This document shows, in pieces, positions 12,419 to 20,551 of a stretch of DNA of 64,000 nt; within the stretch, counting starts at the first letter, position 1, and every line of letters starts with the position of its first letter. A program made the position numbers and the translations under genes. The stretch covers positions 62,001-126,000 of the forward strand of contig NZ_CP107551.1 of assembly GCF_025837095.1 (NCBI RefSeq). Reading direction: 5' to 3'. The notes beneath the pieces were generated by a model, which saw only the letters and a list, made by a program, of their open reading frames with translations, was not told where the DNA came from and ran no database searches. Source of the DNA: Rhodococcus sp. Z13. GTDB taxonomy: Bacteria > Actinomycetota > Actinomycetes > Mycobacteriales > Mycobacteriaceae.

Positions 12419-14148
12419 CGCTCGGTCTCCAGCAGTTCGGTGCGGATGTGGCGGCGCAGCAGTTTCCCGACGGCGTTGCGGGGCAGCGTGTCCACGATCC
12501 GCAGTTGCTCGGGCAGCTTGAACGATGCGACGTCGTGACGACGGAGATGCTCGACGAGGTCCTCCAGCGTCGGGTTCGCACCTTCGGCCGGAACCACGAC
12601 GGCGCAGCACTTCTCACCGAGGACCTCGTCGGGGACGCCCACGACCGCGACCTCCGCGACGGCAGGATGTTCCTGCAGCAGTCCCTCGACCTCCGCGGGC
12701 GCGATGTTCATGCCGCCGCGGATGATGATCTCCTTGATGCGGTCGACGAACCGCAGGTATTCGCCGTTCTCGCCACAGAGTTCGAACACGTCTCCGCTGC
12801 AGAGGAATCCGTCCTCGTCGAACGGTGACGACGCGGCGGTGCCCTCGAGATATCCGGCGAACACCGTCGGTCCCTTCAGCCGCAGCTCGCCGCGGCCACC
12901 GGTCGAGGTGACGATCTCTCCCGTCTCGGGATCGACCAGCTTCACCTCGGTGTGGCGGGCGAGGTGGGCGACCCACTCCTTTTCCCGCGCCGCGTAGTTG
13001 GGGAGGTGCTCGGCACGCAGTTCGGGATCGGGGATGTCGTTGGGTGCACCGAGCAGGCAGAGGCCCTCGTTGGATCCGAAGAAGTTGATCACCTCGATGC
13101 CGTGGTCGTTCTGCCACGCCGCGACGACGGACGGAGCCAGGGGTGCGCCGCCGGCGCCGACACGCTGCAGCGACGACAGGTCGAAGGTGTTGCGGAGCTT
13201 GTCGTTCTGCAGCAGCATCGTCAGGATCGCCGGGGCCGTGATGGTGTGGGTGGCCCGGTGCTGCTGGATCTGGGCCAGGTAGACCCCGATATCGAGCGGG
13301 TGGTGATGGACGAGATGCCCGCCCCCGATCAGCCAGGGCAGCAGCGCGGCCGCGAAACCGGCCATGTTCACCAGCGGGAAGGGATTGAGCAGGACCGAGT
13401 CCTCGTCCGTCTCCATCGCGTCCTGGACGCCGTAGCCCACGGCGAGCCAGTCGGCGTGGCACCTCGGGATCCCCTTGGGGGCGGACTCGGTTCCGCTGGT
13501 CCAGCAGATGGTGATCTCGTCGTTGACCGTGTGCTCGAGACCGGCGGCACGGGCGTCGGCCTCGGCGGCCTGCTCCGCCGGAACCGGCACGTCCCCGATC
13601 TCCACCGCGCCGTCGGGCACGTGCGGGCCGAACGCGAAGACCGTACGCAGACCGTCGTGTTCACCGACGAGCCCGAGGGCGTCGGCCGCGAACTCCCGGT
13701 CGCCGAGCCGTCCGACGGTCACCACGGCCACCGCCTTCGTGGCGGCGACGATGCCGGACAACTCGTGGCGACGGTAGGAGGTGGGCATCGGCGTCGCGAC
13801 GGCGCCGAGACGCCACAGTGCGAGATAGGTCGCGACCAGCGACACCGAGTTCGGAACCTGTACGGCCACCACGTCGTTCGTGCGGATACCGTGTGCGAAC
13901 AGCACGGCTGCGATCTGCCGGACGTGGTCGTCGAGCTCGCGCCAGGTCAGCGACCGCGGTGCCGCGCCGGTCAGATCCCCGAGATTGGAGGGATCGGTCG
14001 TGGCGGTCCGGTCGGGCCGGCGCTCCACCCAGGAGGCGAACAGATCCGTCACCGTCTCGGGTCGCCACAGGCCACGTGCCAGATGATCGGCAACCTTGTC
14101 GGCGGGGTGACAACGACGACGTGAACGGGTCGTGGACAGCTGGGACAT
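12415..14148 (-). CDS. AMP-forming acyl-CoA synthetase (acid-CoA ligase)
   Basis: A 577-residue adenylate-forming enzyme that activates a carboxylic acid with ATP and CoA. The P-loop is ICWTSGTESAPKGIPR and the ATP-binding hinge region reads GFLCSGDVFELCGENGEYLRFVDRIKEIII. The C-terminal catalytic Lys lies in LPRNAVGKLLRR. It looks closer to cyclohexanecarboxylate- or dihydroxybenzoate-type ligases than to long-chain FadD proteins, but that is an impression. The start MSQLSTTRSRRR was chosen because it has a GAAAGG ribosome-binding site. With the downstream flavoprotein and upstream thiolase it suggests CoA-dependent breakdown of a ring or branched acid. Confidence 0.88.
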   Translation of the reverse strand: MSQLSTTRSRRRCHPADKVADHLARGLWRPETVTDLFASWVERRPDRTATTDPSNLGDLTGAAPRSLTWRELDDHVRQIAAVLFAHGIRTNDVVAVQVPNSVSLVATYLALWRLGAVATPMPTSYRRHELSGIVAATKAVAVVTVGRLGDREFAADALGLVGEHDGLRTVFAFGPHVPDGAVEIGDVPVPAEQAAEADARAAGLEHTVNDEITICWTSGTESAPKGIPRCHADWLAVGYGVQDAMETDEDSVLLNPFPLVNMAGFAAALLPWLIGGGHLVHHHPLDIGVYLAQIQQHRATHTITAPAILTMLLQNDKLRNTFDLSSLQRVGAGGAPLAPSVVAAWQNDHGIEVINFFGSNEGLCLLGAPNDIPDPELRAEHLPNYAAREKEWVAHLARHTEVKLVDPETGEIVTSTGGRGELRLKGPTVFAGYLEGTAASSPFDEDGFLCSGDVFELCGENGEYLRFVDRIKEIIIRGGMNIAPAEVEGLLQEHPAVAEVAVVGVPDEVLGEKCCAVVVPAEGANPTLEDLVEHLRRHDVASFKLPEQLRIVDTLPRNAVGKLLRRHIRTELLETER

Positions 14149-14200
14149 CGATCGGCCTTTCTCAGGAGTATCCGATTCGGGGGAGGAATGCCGTATCCGC

Positions 14201-15388
14201 TCAGACGCGGCGCAGGACGAGGCTCGCGCCGAGACCGAGGGCGGCGGGAATCGTGACGAGAGCGTGTTCACCGCCGGTCCGCTCGAGCCGATCGAGGGCC
14301 TGGGCGACGAGGATGCCGCCGGTGGCACCGAGCGGATGACCGACCGCCAGGGCGCCACCGAAAGCATTGACGCAGGCCGGGTCCAGGTCCAGTTCCTCGA
14401 TCATCATGAGCGGCGTGACCGCGAACGACTCGTTGGCCTCGACGACGTCGAGATCCCGTGCCGAGATCCCGGCCCGCTCGAGGGCCCGCTTGGAAGCGTC
14501 GACGGGGGCGGTGAGAAGCGGTGACCGGACGGCGGTCTGGGCGGTGCCGACGATCCGTGCGCGCGGCTTCCGCGCCAGTCTCTCCCCGGTCTCGGCGTCA
14601 CCGATCAGTACGGCGGACGCCCCGTCGGCGAGTTGCGGTGCGGTGGCGACGGTATGGAGGCCCTCCACCGGGCGCGGGGCGCCGGGCAGACGGCGGACCA
14701 CCCGCTCCCAGGAGGGATCGTCACCGAAGAGTGCGGGGAGTGCCGCGAGTTCCTCGAGCGTGACGTCGGGGCGGGCTCCTTCGTCCGAGTCGAGGGCGAC
14801 GTCACCGGCCTTCAGGGAGACCACGGAGGGGAGAGCCGGCGCCTGGGCGGCGCGTCCGTGCGAGGCCACGGCGTAGGAATCGAGTAGGTCCCGGCCGAAA
14901 CCGTAACGGGCGGCGGTGAGATCGGCGGACACGCCGATGGTGACGAAACCGGTACGTTCACCGAGGTCCGGATCAGCGGCGATCGGCGGTGAGTCCGCGA
15001 ACATCGGTACCCGCGACATCGATTCGACCCCACCCGCGACCACCGCACGAGCGGCACCCGCCGACACCCGCATCGCCCCCGTCTCCACGGCGTCGAGTCC
15101 GGAGCAGCACATCCGGGAGACCACGCCACCGGGGACATGATCGGGCCAGCCCGCCCACTGCACCGCGGCACGGGCGATGTTGCCGGACTGCTCGCCGGTG
15201 ACGGTACTGATGCCGAGGAGCACGTCGTCGACGACCTCGGACGCCCCGCACCGTTCGTCGAGCGCCTCGAGCAGGTGGGCGACCATTTCGACGGGCCGGG
15301 TCCCGGCGAGGGTGCCGCCGCTCCTGCGCACGCGGGCCCGGGGGAGCCGGACGGCGTCGTAGATGTATGCGGGTTTGCTGCTGTTCAC
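14201..15388 (-). CDS. Thiolase (acetyl-CoA acyltransferase type)
   Basis: A 395-residue degradative-type thiolase. The nucleophile lies in VVSRMCCSGLDAVETGAM, and the C-terminal VNAFGGALAVGHPLGATGG carries the catalytic His. The second catalytic Cys region is less clear: the tail is LVTIPAALGLGASLVLRRV, where the usual C-x-G of the family is replaced by A-x-G. This may change activity and should be checked. It starts with GTG at 15388. It is followed by the acyl-CoA ligase 52 bp downstream on the same strand, consistent with one operon for beta-oxidation-like chemistry. Confidence 0.85.
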   Translation of the reverse strand: MNSSKPAYIYDAVRLPRARVRRSGGTLAGTRPVEMVAHLLEALDERCGASEVVDDVLLGISTVTGEQSGNIARAAVQWAGWPDHVPGGVVSRMCCSGLDAVETGAMRVSAGAARAVVAGGVESMSRVPMFADSPPIAADPDLGERTGFVTIGVSADLTAARYGFGRDLLDSYAVASHGRAAQAPALPSVVSLKAGDVALDSDEGARPDVTLEELAALPALFGDDPSWERVVRRLPGAPRPVEGLHTVATAPQLADGASAVLIGDAETGERLARKPRARIVGTAQTAVRSPLLTAPVDASKRALERAGISARDLDVVEANESFAVTPLMMIEELDLDPACVNAFGGALAVGHPLGATGGILVAQALDRLERTGGEHALVTIPAALGLGASLVLRRV

Positions 15389-15470
15389 GGTTATCGACTC
15401 CGGCGTACGGTGGTGTGGTGACGGCAGTCACTACAGATACCGAAGTGATACCGGCCGGTGTCGGATGCTG

Positions 15471-16463
15471 TCAAGACCGCGGGGTGGCGGCCACCGACCG
15501 GGGAGGCGGCGCGATCGGCTCGAGGCGCGCCGAGACCGGATCGACAGGACCGTCGCAGCCCCGGCACTGCAGTTCGGGAATCAGCAGATTTCCGCAGGTC
15601 AGGTGACGAACCCGCAGAGGACCGGGAATCTGGGGGAAGGCCAGCACGGACCAGCGGATCAGGAAGACGAATACTCCGAACAGCGCACGGCCGCGGTGGG
15701 TCAGGCGGTACTCACGGCCGGAGTCGTCGGGCCGCTCCAGGATGCGTGCCTCGCACAACCGCCCGAGCCGGTCCGTGAGGGTCGTGGGGGAGATGTCGAG
15801 TGCCGACCGGAACCGGGCGAAGCGGCGGGTTCCGGCCAGGGCGAGTCCCGTGATCGCGCCGCTCCATCGGTCGCCGAGAGCCTCCATGACGGCGTTGAAC
15901 TGGATGTCCTCGTCGGCTGCGCCGCGTGCCGGCCCCCGCTTGGACCGGCGTCGCGCGCCCGAGGTCACCGTCCAGACCGCCTCGGCGTCCATGTCGATGT
16001 CGGTCTCGTGGGCGGTCACCGGGGCGTGGCACGTCCCGCAGCGCACGATCGCGGGTCCGCGGTGGCCGCACGGATCGTGGACGAGATCGGGTTGCCAGGC
16101 CCCCTCGGCGGTCCACTCCCGCTGCCAGCCCCAGATGCACACGAGGATCGGCCAGGTGGCGCGGCCCAGCTCGGTGAGCAGGTAGTCGTGGCGGTCGGAG
16201 CCCTCGGACTGGGGTGACCGCTCCAGGACCCCCGCCTCCGTGAGGGCGTTCAGCCGGTCGGACAGCACCGAGGACGGGGCGCCGGTCAGTTCGAGCCAGC
16301 GGTTGAAGCGGGTCGCGCCGCTCACGAAGGCGTGCCCGAGCAGGGCCAGCGTCAGCCGGTCGCCGAGGAGGTCGAGTGTCGCCGCGAGCGGATTGACGGC
16401 CGACGTCGCGCCGGTGTCCTTCGGTGCCGCATCGTCCTTCGGTGCTGCATCGGTGCGGTACAC
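15471..16463 (-). CDS. Tandem HxlR-type winged-helix regulator with two Cys motifs
   Basis: A 330-residue protein with two HxlR-type DNA-binding domains in one chain, at about residues 25-118 (LDLLGDRLTLALLGHAF and on) and 189-271 (MEALGDRWSGAITGLAL and on). Each is followed by the same element, CG-x8-C-x2-C-x2-PV: Cys132, Cys142 and Cys145 in the first copy, Cys290, Cys300 and Cys303 in the second. This looks like an internal duplication of a winged helix plus a possible metal or redox site. HxlR proteins usually act as dimers, so the fusion may be a built-in dimer. The GTG start was chosen for its AGGAGG ribosome-binding site. It probably controls the flanking thiolase operons. Confidence 0.82.
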   Translation of the reverse strand: MYRTDAAPKDDAAPKDTGATSAVNPLAATLDLLGDRLTLALLGHAFVSGATRFNRWLELTGAPSSVLSDRLNALTEAGVLERSPQSEGSDRHDYLLTELGRATWPILVCIWGWQREWTAEGAWQPDLVHDPCGHRGPAIVRCGTCHAPVTAHETDIDMDAEAVWTVTSGARRRSKRGPARGAADEDIQFNAVMEALGDRWSGAITGLALAGTRRFARFRSALDISPTTLTDRLGRLCEARILERPDDSGREYRLTHRGRALFGVFVFLIRWSVLAFPQIPGPLRVRHLTCGNLLIPELQCRGCDGPVDPVSARLEPIAPPPRSVAATPRS

Positions 16464-16503
16464 GTCCGGCCCTCCTCGCGCGCGACTCTTGCGAGCCGCG
16501 CAG

Positions 16504-16531
16504 CTAAATGCTTCAATAACTGTACTAAATG
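16504..16531. promoter_or_regulatory. AT-rich direct repeats between the HxlR and thiolase genes
   Basis: CTAAATG occurs at 16504-16510 and again at 16525-16531, 21 bp apart (two helical turns), inside an unusually AT-rich stretch between divergent genes. This is a plausible binding site for the adjacent tandem HxlR regulator. HxlR proteins are known to bind direct repeats in some species. Confidence 0.45.
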
Positions 16532-16614
16532 GTGCGGCGGGGCGGTGCCCCGCAGGGACCCACTCTCCAACATCGAACCTCGCCACGTCGACCGGATACG
16601 GAAAGCGAGACGAC

Positions 16615-17835
16615 ATGACATCGACCCAGGTGTGGATCGCCGGTGGTCACCAGACCGACTTCGCGCGGAACGTCACCCGGGAGGGCCTCGACATCGGCGA
16701 CCTCACCGCCGAGGTCGCGCGAGCAACCCTCGCGGACGCCGGCATCGAACCCGACGAGGTGGACGTCGTCCACGTCGGCAACGCCTTCGGGCAGCTGTAC
16801 ACCGGGCAGGGACATCTCGGCGCGATGCCCGCCTCGGTGATCCCCGAACTGTGGCACGTACCCGCGAGCCGTCACGAGGGCGCGTGCGCGTCCGGTTCGC
16901 TCGCGATCCTCGCCGCGATGGCCGACCTCGAATCCGGCCGCTACGACTGCGCACTCGTCCTCGGCGTGGAGATCGAGAAGTCCGTGCCCGGCGACATCGG
17001 GACGAACTACATGAGCCCCGCCTCCTGGGTCGGGCACGAGGGACAGGACGCGAAGTACATCTGGCCCTACATGTTCGCCCGCATCGCCGACGAGTACTCG
17101 GCCCGCCACGGGCTGGACCACGCCCACCTGTGGGCGATCTCCGAACTGAACATCCGCAACGCGCGCCGCAATCCCCGCGCGCAGACCCGCATCCGCGACT
17201 ACGCGCCGGAGTGCTTCACCGCCGACGACACCGCCAACCCGATCGTCGAGGGCAGCCTGCGCCGGATCGACTGCGGTCCGCTCACCGACGGCGCCGCGGG
17301 ACTCGTGCTCGTCAGCGACCGTTACGTGGCCCGCCACCCCGGCTTCGACTCGCGGGCCCGTTCGCGGATCCTCGGCTGGGGCCACCGCACCGTCGGGCTC
17401 GGCCTCGAGGACAAGCTCGCCCGCAGTTCGGCCGACGGCCTGATGTTCCCGCACCTGCGGGCCACCGTCGAGGACGCCTTCGGCCGCGCCGGCATCGACC
17501 GCGTCGACGACCTCGATCTCGTCGAGACGCACGACTGCTTCAGCATCAGCGAGTACCTCGCTATCGACCACTTCGGTCTCACCCCGCCGGGGGAGAGCTG
17601 GCGCGCCGTCGAATCCGGCGACCTCGAGATCGGCGGCCGTCTGCCGGTCAACCCCAGCGGCGGCCTCCTCGGCGGCGGGCATCCCGTCGGCGCGACCGGC
17701 GTGCGCATGGCGCTCGACTGCCACCGGCAGGTCACCGGCACCGCCGGTGGCTACCAGGTCGACGGGGCCCGGCGTGCGGCCACGCTCAACATCGGCGGCA
17801 GTACGACTACCACCGTATCCCTGATCATCGGCTGA
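16615..17835 (+). CDS. Thiolase-superfamily protein, SCP-x/lipid-transfer type
   Basis: A 406-residue thiolase-fold enzyme of the acetyl-CoA acetyltransferase/lipid-transfer group. The nucleophile is in HEGACASGSLAILAAM; a conserved LVETHDCFSISEY segment and the C-terminal GGGHPVGATGVRM follow. It lacks the classical second Cys loop and ends in LNIGGSTTTTVSLIIG, typical of this subfamily. Members take part in sterol side-chain, terpenoid or other acyl-CoA breakdown. It diverges from the HxlR regulator and lies 15 bp before the carotenoid-oxygenase-type gene, so the two form an operon. Confidence 0.87.
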   Translation: MTSTQVWIAGGHQTDFARNVTREGLDIGDLTAEVARATLADAGIEPDEVDVVHVGNAFGQLYTGQGHLGAMPASVIPELWHVPASRHEGACASGSLAILAAMADLESGRYDCALVLGVEIEKSVPGDIGTNYMSPASWVGHEGQDAKYIWPYMFARIADEYSARHGLDHAHLWAISELNIRNARRNPRAQTRIRDYAPECFTADDTANPIVEGSLRRIDCGPLTDGAAGLVLVSDRYVARHPGFDSRARSRILGWGHRTVGLGLEDKLARSSADGLMFPHLRATVEDAFGRAGIDRVDDLDLVETHDCFSISEYLAIDHFGLTPPGESWRAVESGDLEIGGRLPVNPSGGLLGGGHPVGATGVRMALDCHRQVTGTAGGYQVDGARRAATLNIGGSTTTTVSLIIG

Positions 17836-17850
17836 CCCCAAGGAGTATCG

Positions 17851-19368
17851 ATGGAACTCGAGATCCTCGGCCGGGCGCTGTCCACGCTCTCCGCCGACGA
17901 CGACCACCCCTATCGCACCGGCCCCTGGCGGCCGCAGACCACCGAGCATCGTGCCGACGACCTGGACGTGATCGGAGAGCTGCCCGACGACCTGGACGGC
18001 GTGTACATCCGGAACACCGAGAATCCGGTGCACCCGGCCCAGCAGGGCCTGTACCACCCCTTCGACGGCGACGGGATGGTGCACCTCGTCGGATTCCGGG
18101 ACGGAAAGGCCTTCTACCGCAACAGGTTCGTCAAGACCGACGGTTTCCTCGCCGAACAGGAGGCCGGGCGCGGGCTGTGGGCAGGGATCGCGGAGAACCC
18201 GGCGAAGTCGGAACGTCAGGACGGCTGGGGCGCCCGGGGCCGGATGAAGGACGCCTCGAGCACCGACGTCGTCGTCCACAACGGTGTGGCGCTCACCAGC
18301 TTCTGGCAGTGCGGCGATCTCTACCGGCTCGACCCGTTCTCGCTCGACACCCTCGGCAAGGCCGAGTGGGGCGGCGACTTCCCGTCGGATCTCGGTGTGT
18401 CCGCGCACCCGAAGGTCGATCCGCACACCGGCGAGATGCTGTTCTTCAACTACGGCACCGACGCACCGTACATGCACTACGGCGTGGTCGACGCTTCGGA
18501 CAAGCTCGTCCACTACACGGGTATCCAGCTTCCCGGTCCGCGTCTGCCCCACGACATGGCGTTCACCGAGAACTACGCGATCCTCAACGACTGCCCGTTG
18601 TTCTGGCTCCCCGAGGCCCTCGCGGTCGGGAAGTACGTCTCCCGTTTCCACCCCCACCTGCCGATGCGTCTCGGTGTCCTCCCGCGGCGAGGGGACGGCA
18701 GCGAGATCGTCTGGTTCGAGGCGGAACCGACCTACGTCCTGCACTGGACCAACGCCTACGAGGAGGGCGACGAGGTCGTCCTCGAGGGCTTCCACCAGGA
18801 GACCCCGGAGCCGCCGGATCCCGGCACCGGCTCGCTCTACGACCGCATGTTCCGTTTCCTGGCCCTCGACCACATGGGAACCCACCTGCACCGCTGGCGC
18901 CTGAACATGCGTACGGGCAAGGTGACCGAGGAACGGCTCTCGGAGCGGATCACCGAGTTCGGCATGATCAATCCCCAGCACTCCGGCAGGAGGAACCGTT
19001 ACGTCTACGCTCCCACCGGGGTGCCCGGCAAGTTCCTGTTCGACGGTCTCGTCAAGCACGACACCGTAACGGGTGCCGAGGAGTACTACCCGCTGGGCGA
19101 CGGCGTGTTCGGCAGTGAGACGGTGATGGCACCGCGGATCGGGTCCACGGGCGAGGACGACGGCTATCTCGTCACCCTGACCGTCGACATGAACCGCGAC
19201 CTCTCGGAATGCCTGGTCTTCGACGCGCAGCGGCTCACCGACGGCCCGATCGCACGCATGCGTCTGCCCGAGCGGATCAGCTCCGGGACGCACTCGACGT
19301 GGGCGTCGGGTTCGGAGATCCCGGGTTGGCGGACCGCGGACCGGCCGGAACACGCACTGGGTCTGTGA
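17851..19368 (+). CDS. Carotenoid-cleavage-type dioxygenase (RPE65/lignostilbene dioxygenase family)
   Basis: A 505-residue non-haem iron dioxygenase that should cut a carbon-carbon double bond into two carbonyl products. The four iron-binding His are visible in order: His186 (SAHPKVDP), His234 (LPHDMAF), His298 (LHWTNAYE) and His481 (GTHSTWAS). The N-terminal GVYIRNTENPVHP and FDGDGMVHL segments are typical of the family. No signal peptide is seen. The partner genes are a thiolase 15 bp upstream and, across the regulator, a CoA ligase and a second thiolase. This suggests that cleavage products are oxidised to acids and degraded as CoA esters. The substrate could be an apocarotenoid, a stilbene-like lignin fragment or a terpenoid. 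Confidence 0.9.
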   Translation: MELEILGRALSTLSADDDHPYRTGPWRPQTTEHRADDLDVIGELPDDLDGVYIRNTENPVHPAQQGLYHPFDGDGMVHLVGFRDGKAFYRNRFVKTDGFLAEQEAGRGLWAGIAENPAKSERQDGWGARGRMKDASSTDVVVHNGVALTSFWQCGDLYRLDPFSLDTLGKAEWGGDFPSDLGVSAHPKVDPHTGEMLFFNYGTDAPYMHYGVVDASDKLVHYTGIQLPGPRLPHDMAFTENYAILNDCPLFWLPEALAVGKYVSRFHPHLPMRLGVLPRRGDGSEIVWFEAEPTYVLHWTNAYEEGDEVVLEGFHQETPEPPDPGTGSLYDRMFRFLALDHMGTHLHRWRLNMRTGKVTEERLSERITEFGMINPQHSGRRNRYVYAPTGVPGKFLFDGLVKHDTVTGAEEYYPLGDGVFGSETVMAPRIGSTGEDDGYLVTLTVDMNRDLSECLVFDAQRLTDGPIARMRLPERISSGTHSTWASGSEIPGWRTADRPEHALGL

Positions 19369-19399
19369 CATTTCCGTGCTGTGAGGCCCTGTAGCCGTT

Positions 19400-20416
19400 A
19401 TGGTTCTGCGCATGACGGCTACGAGACGGGCATGGGCGGCGGTCGTGATGGGGGCGGGGGTTGCCGCAGCTGCCGTGGCAGCGGCCCCGTCGGCCGCCGC
19501 CGAGCCCGTGCTGCCGGCCCCGGCCGACCTGATCCCGCAGTTCCCCACGGACCTGCTTCCGCAGTTTCCCGCGGACCTGCTTCCGCAGTTTCCCGCGGAC
19601 CTGCTTCCGCAGTTTCCCGCGGACCTGATTCCCCAGTTCCCGGCCGAACAGTTCCCGGCCGAACAGTTCCCCGCCGAACAGTTCCCCGCCGAACGGTTCG
19701 CCGAGCAGATCCCGGTGCCCCCGCTCGACCAGGCGCCCGTCGACTGCGTCCGCAACGGCGGCGGTCGGATCCGGGTGGACGGCGCCGATCCCGTCCCGCC
19801 GATCTTCGGGTTCGACGGCATGCGTCTGCTCGGGGTGCAGGCCGGCGTCGGCAACGCGTGCATCACCAACGTCGGTCCCGGCGCGGTGACGGTCACCCAT
19901 CCCGCGGGCCGGGTCCCCGGCCGCACGGAGGTCTCCACGGCGCTCGTCGAGATGCGGGTCGACGGGGGACTGGGCAACGTCGCGGTCACGAACGTCGGCA
20001 CCGGGGCCGTCACGGTGCACCGCACCGAGGTGCGTCCGCAACCCGTGGCCGCCGAGACCGCCGAACCGGCCGCGGACATCACGATGCCCGAGATGATCCT
20101 CGACGCCGGTGACGACGGGGTCTACGTCACCAACATCGGCACGGGCGGGGTGACCGTCGTCGACCGGGTGGTCGCACCCGATCTCCTGCCGGCGCCGCCC
20201 CCGCCGCCTCCGGGAGCCGTCGTCACCGACCCGTTCACCGGAAACGTCTACGTCACCAACTTCTTCGGGCCCGACATCGTCGTCACCGATTCGGCTGCGG
20301 GGCCGTGGTCGAACGTCGTGGAGCGGCCCTCGCCCTACACCGCGATCGAGTACGGCACGGGCAACGTCTTCGTGACCAACATCGGCGGGGGACAGGTCTT
20401 CGTCGTCCGCGGGTAG
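19400..20416 (+). CDS. Secreted repeat protein with V-x-V-T-N beta repeats
   Basis: A 338-residue exported protein of no family I recognise. A signal peptide (AWAAVVMGAGVAAAAVAAAPSAAAEP) is followed by five copies of DL(I/L)PQFP(A/T) and three of EQFPA plus one degenerate copy. A folded part then holds five copies of a motif like V-x-V-T-N-x-G-x-G-x-V-x-V: CITNVGPGAVTV, VAVTNVGTGAVTV, VYVTNIGTGGVTV, VYVTNFFGPDIVV and VFVTNIGGGQVFV. The spacing suggests a beta-solenoid or propeller-like surface domain. ATG 19412 is an alternative start. A cutinase follows on the same strand, so both may act at the cell envelope. No function is assigned. Confidence 0.72.
   Translation: MVLRMTATRRAWAAVVMGAGVAAAAVAAAPSAAAEPVLPAPADLIPQFPTDLLPQFPADLLPQFPADLLPQFPADLIPQFPAEQFPAEQFPAEQFPAERFAEQIPVPPLDQAPVDCVRNGGGRIRVDGADPVPPIFGFDGMRLLGVQAGVGNACITNVGPGAVTVTHPAGRVPGRTEVSTALVEMRVDGGLGNVAVTNVGTGAVTVHRTEVRPQPVAAETAEPAADITMPEMILDAGDDGVYVTNIGTGGVTVVDRVVAPDLLPAPPPPPPGAVVTDPFTGNVYVTNFFGPDIVVTDSAAGPWSNVVERPSPYTAIEYGTGNVFVTNIGGGQVFVVRG
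19526..19690 (+). repeat. 24-bp and 15-bp tandem repeats in the secreted protein gene
   Basis: Five 24-bp units run from 19526 to 19645; units two to four (19550-19621) are identical at the DNA level. Three 15-bp units follow at 19646-19690. All lengths are multiples of three, so copy-number change would alter protein length without breaking the frame. Confidence 0.9.
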
Positions 20417-20551
20417 GGCAGGATAGCTGCTCCCGTACACCGCTGGTGCAACTTTTCGGACTCCAACGTGTCACGTCCGGTTCACAAGTGTGTCATCCTT
20501 CTAACCGACAATTCCTGGGGAGGAACGGCACGACTAGAGTTCGGGGCAGCA

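Noticed and set aside
16332-19118. A 928-codon Arg/Pro-rich plus-strand frame
   Set aside because: It is an out-of-frame shadow of the thiolase and dioxygenase genes.
19526-19690. Possible CRISPR-like array
   Set aside because: Units are head-to-tail without spacers and lie inside a coding frame encoding PQFP repeats.
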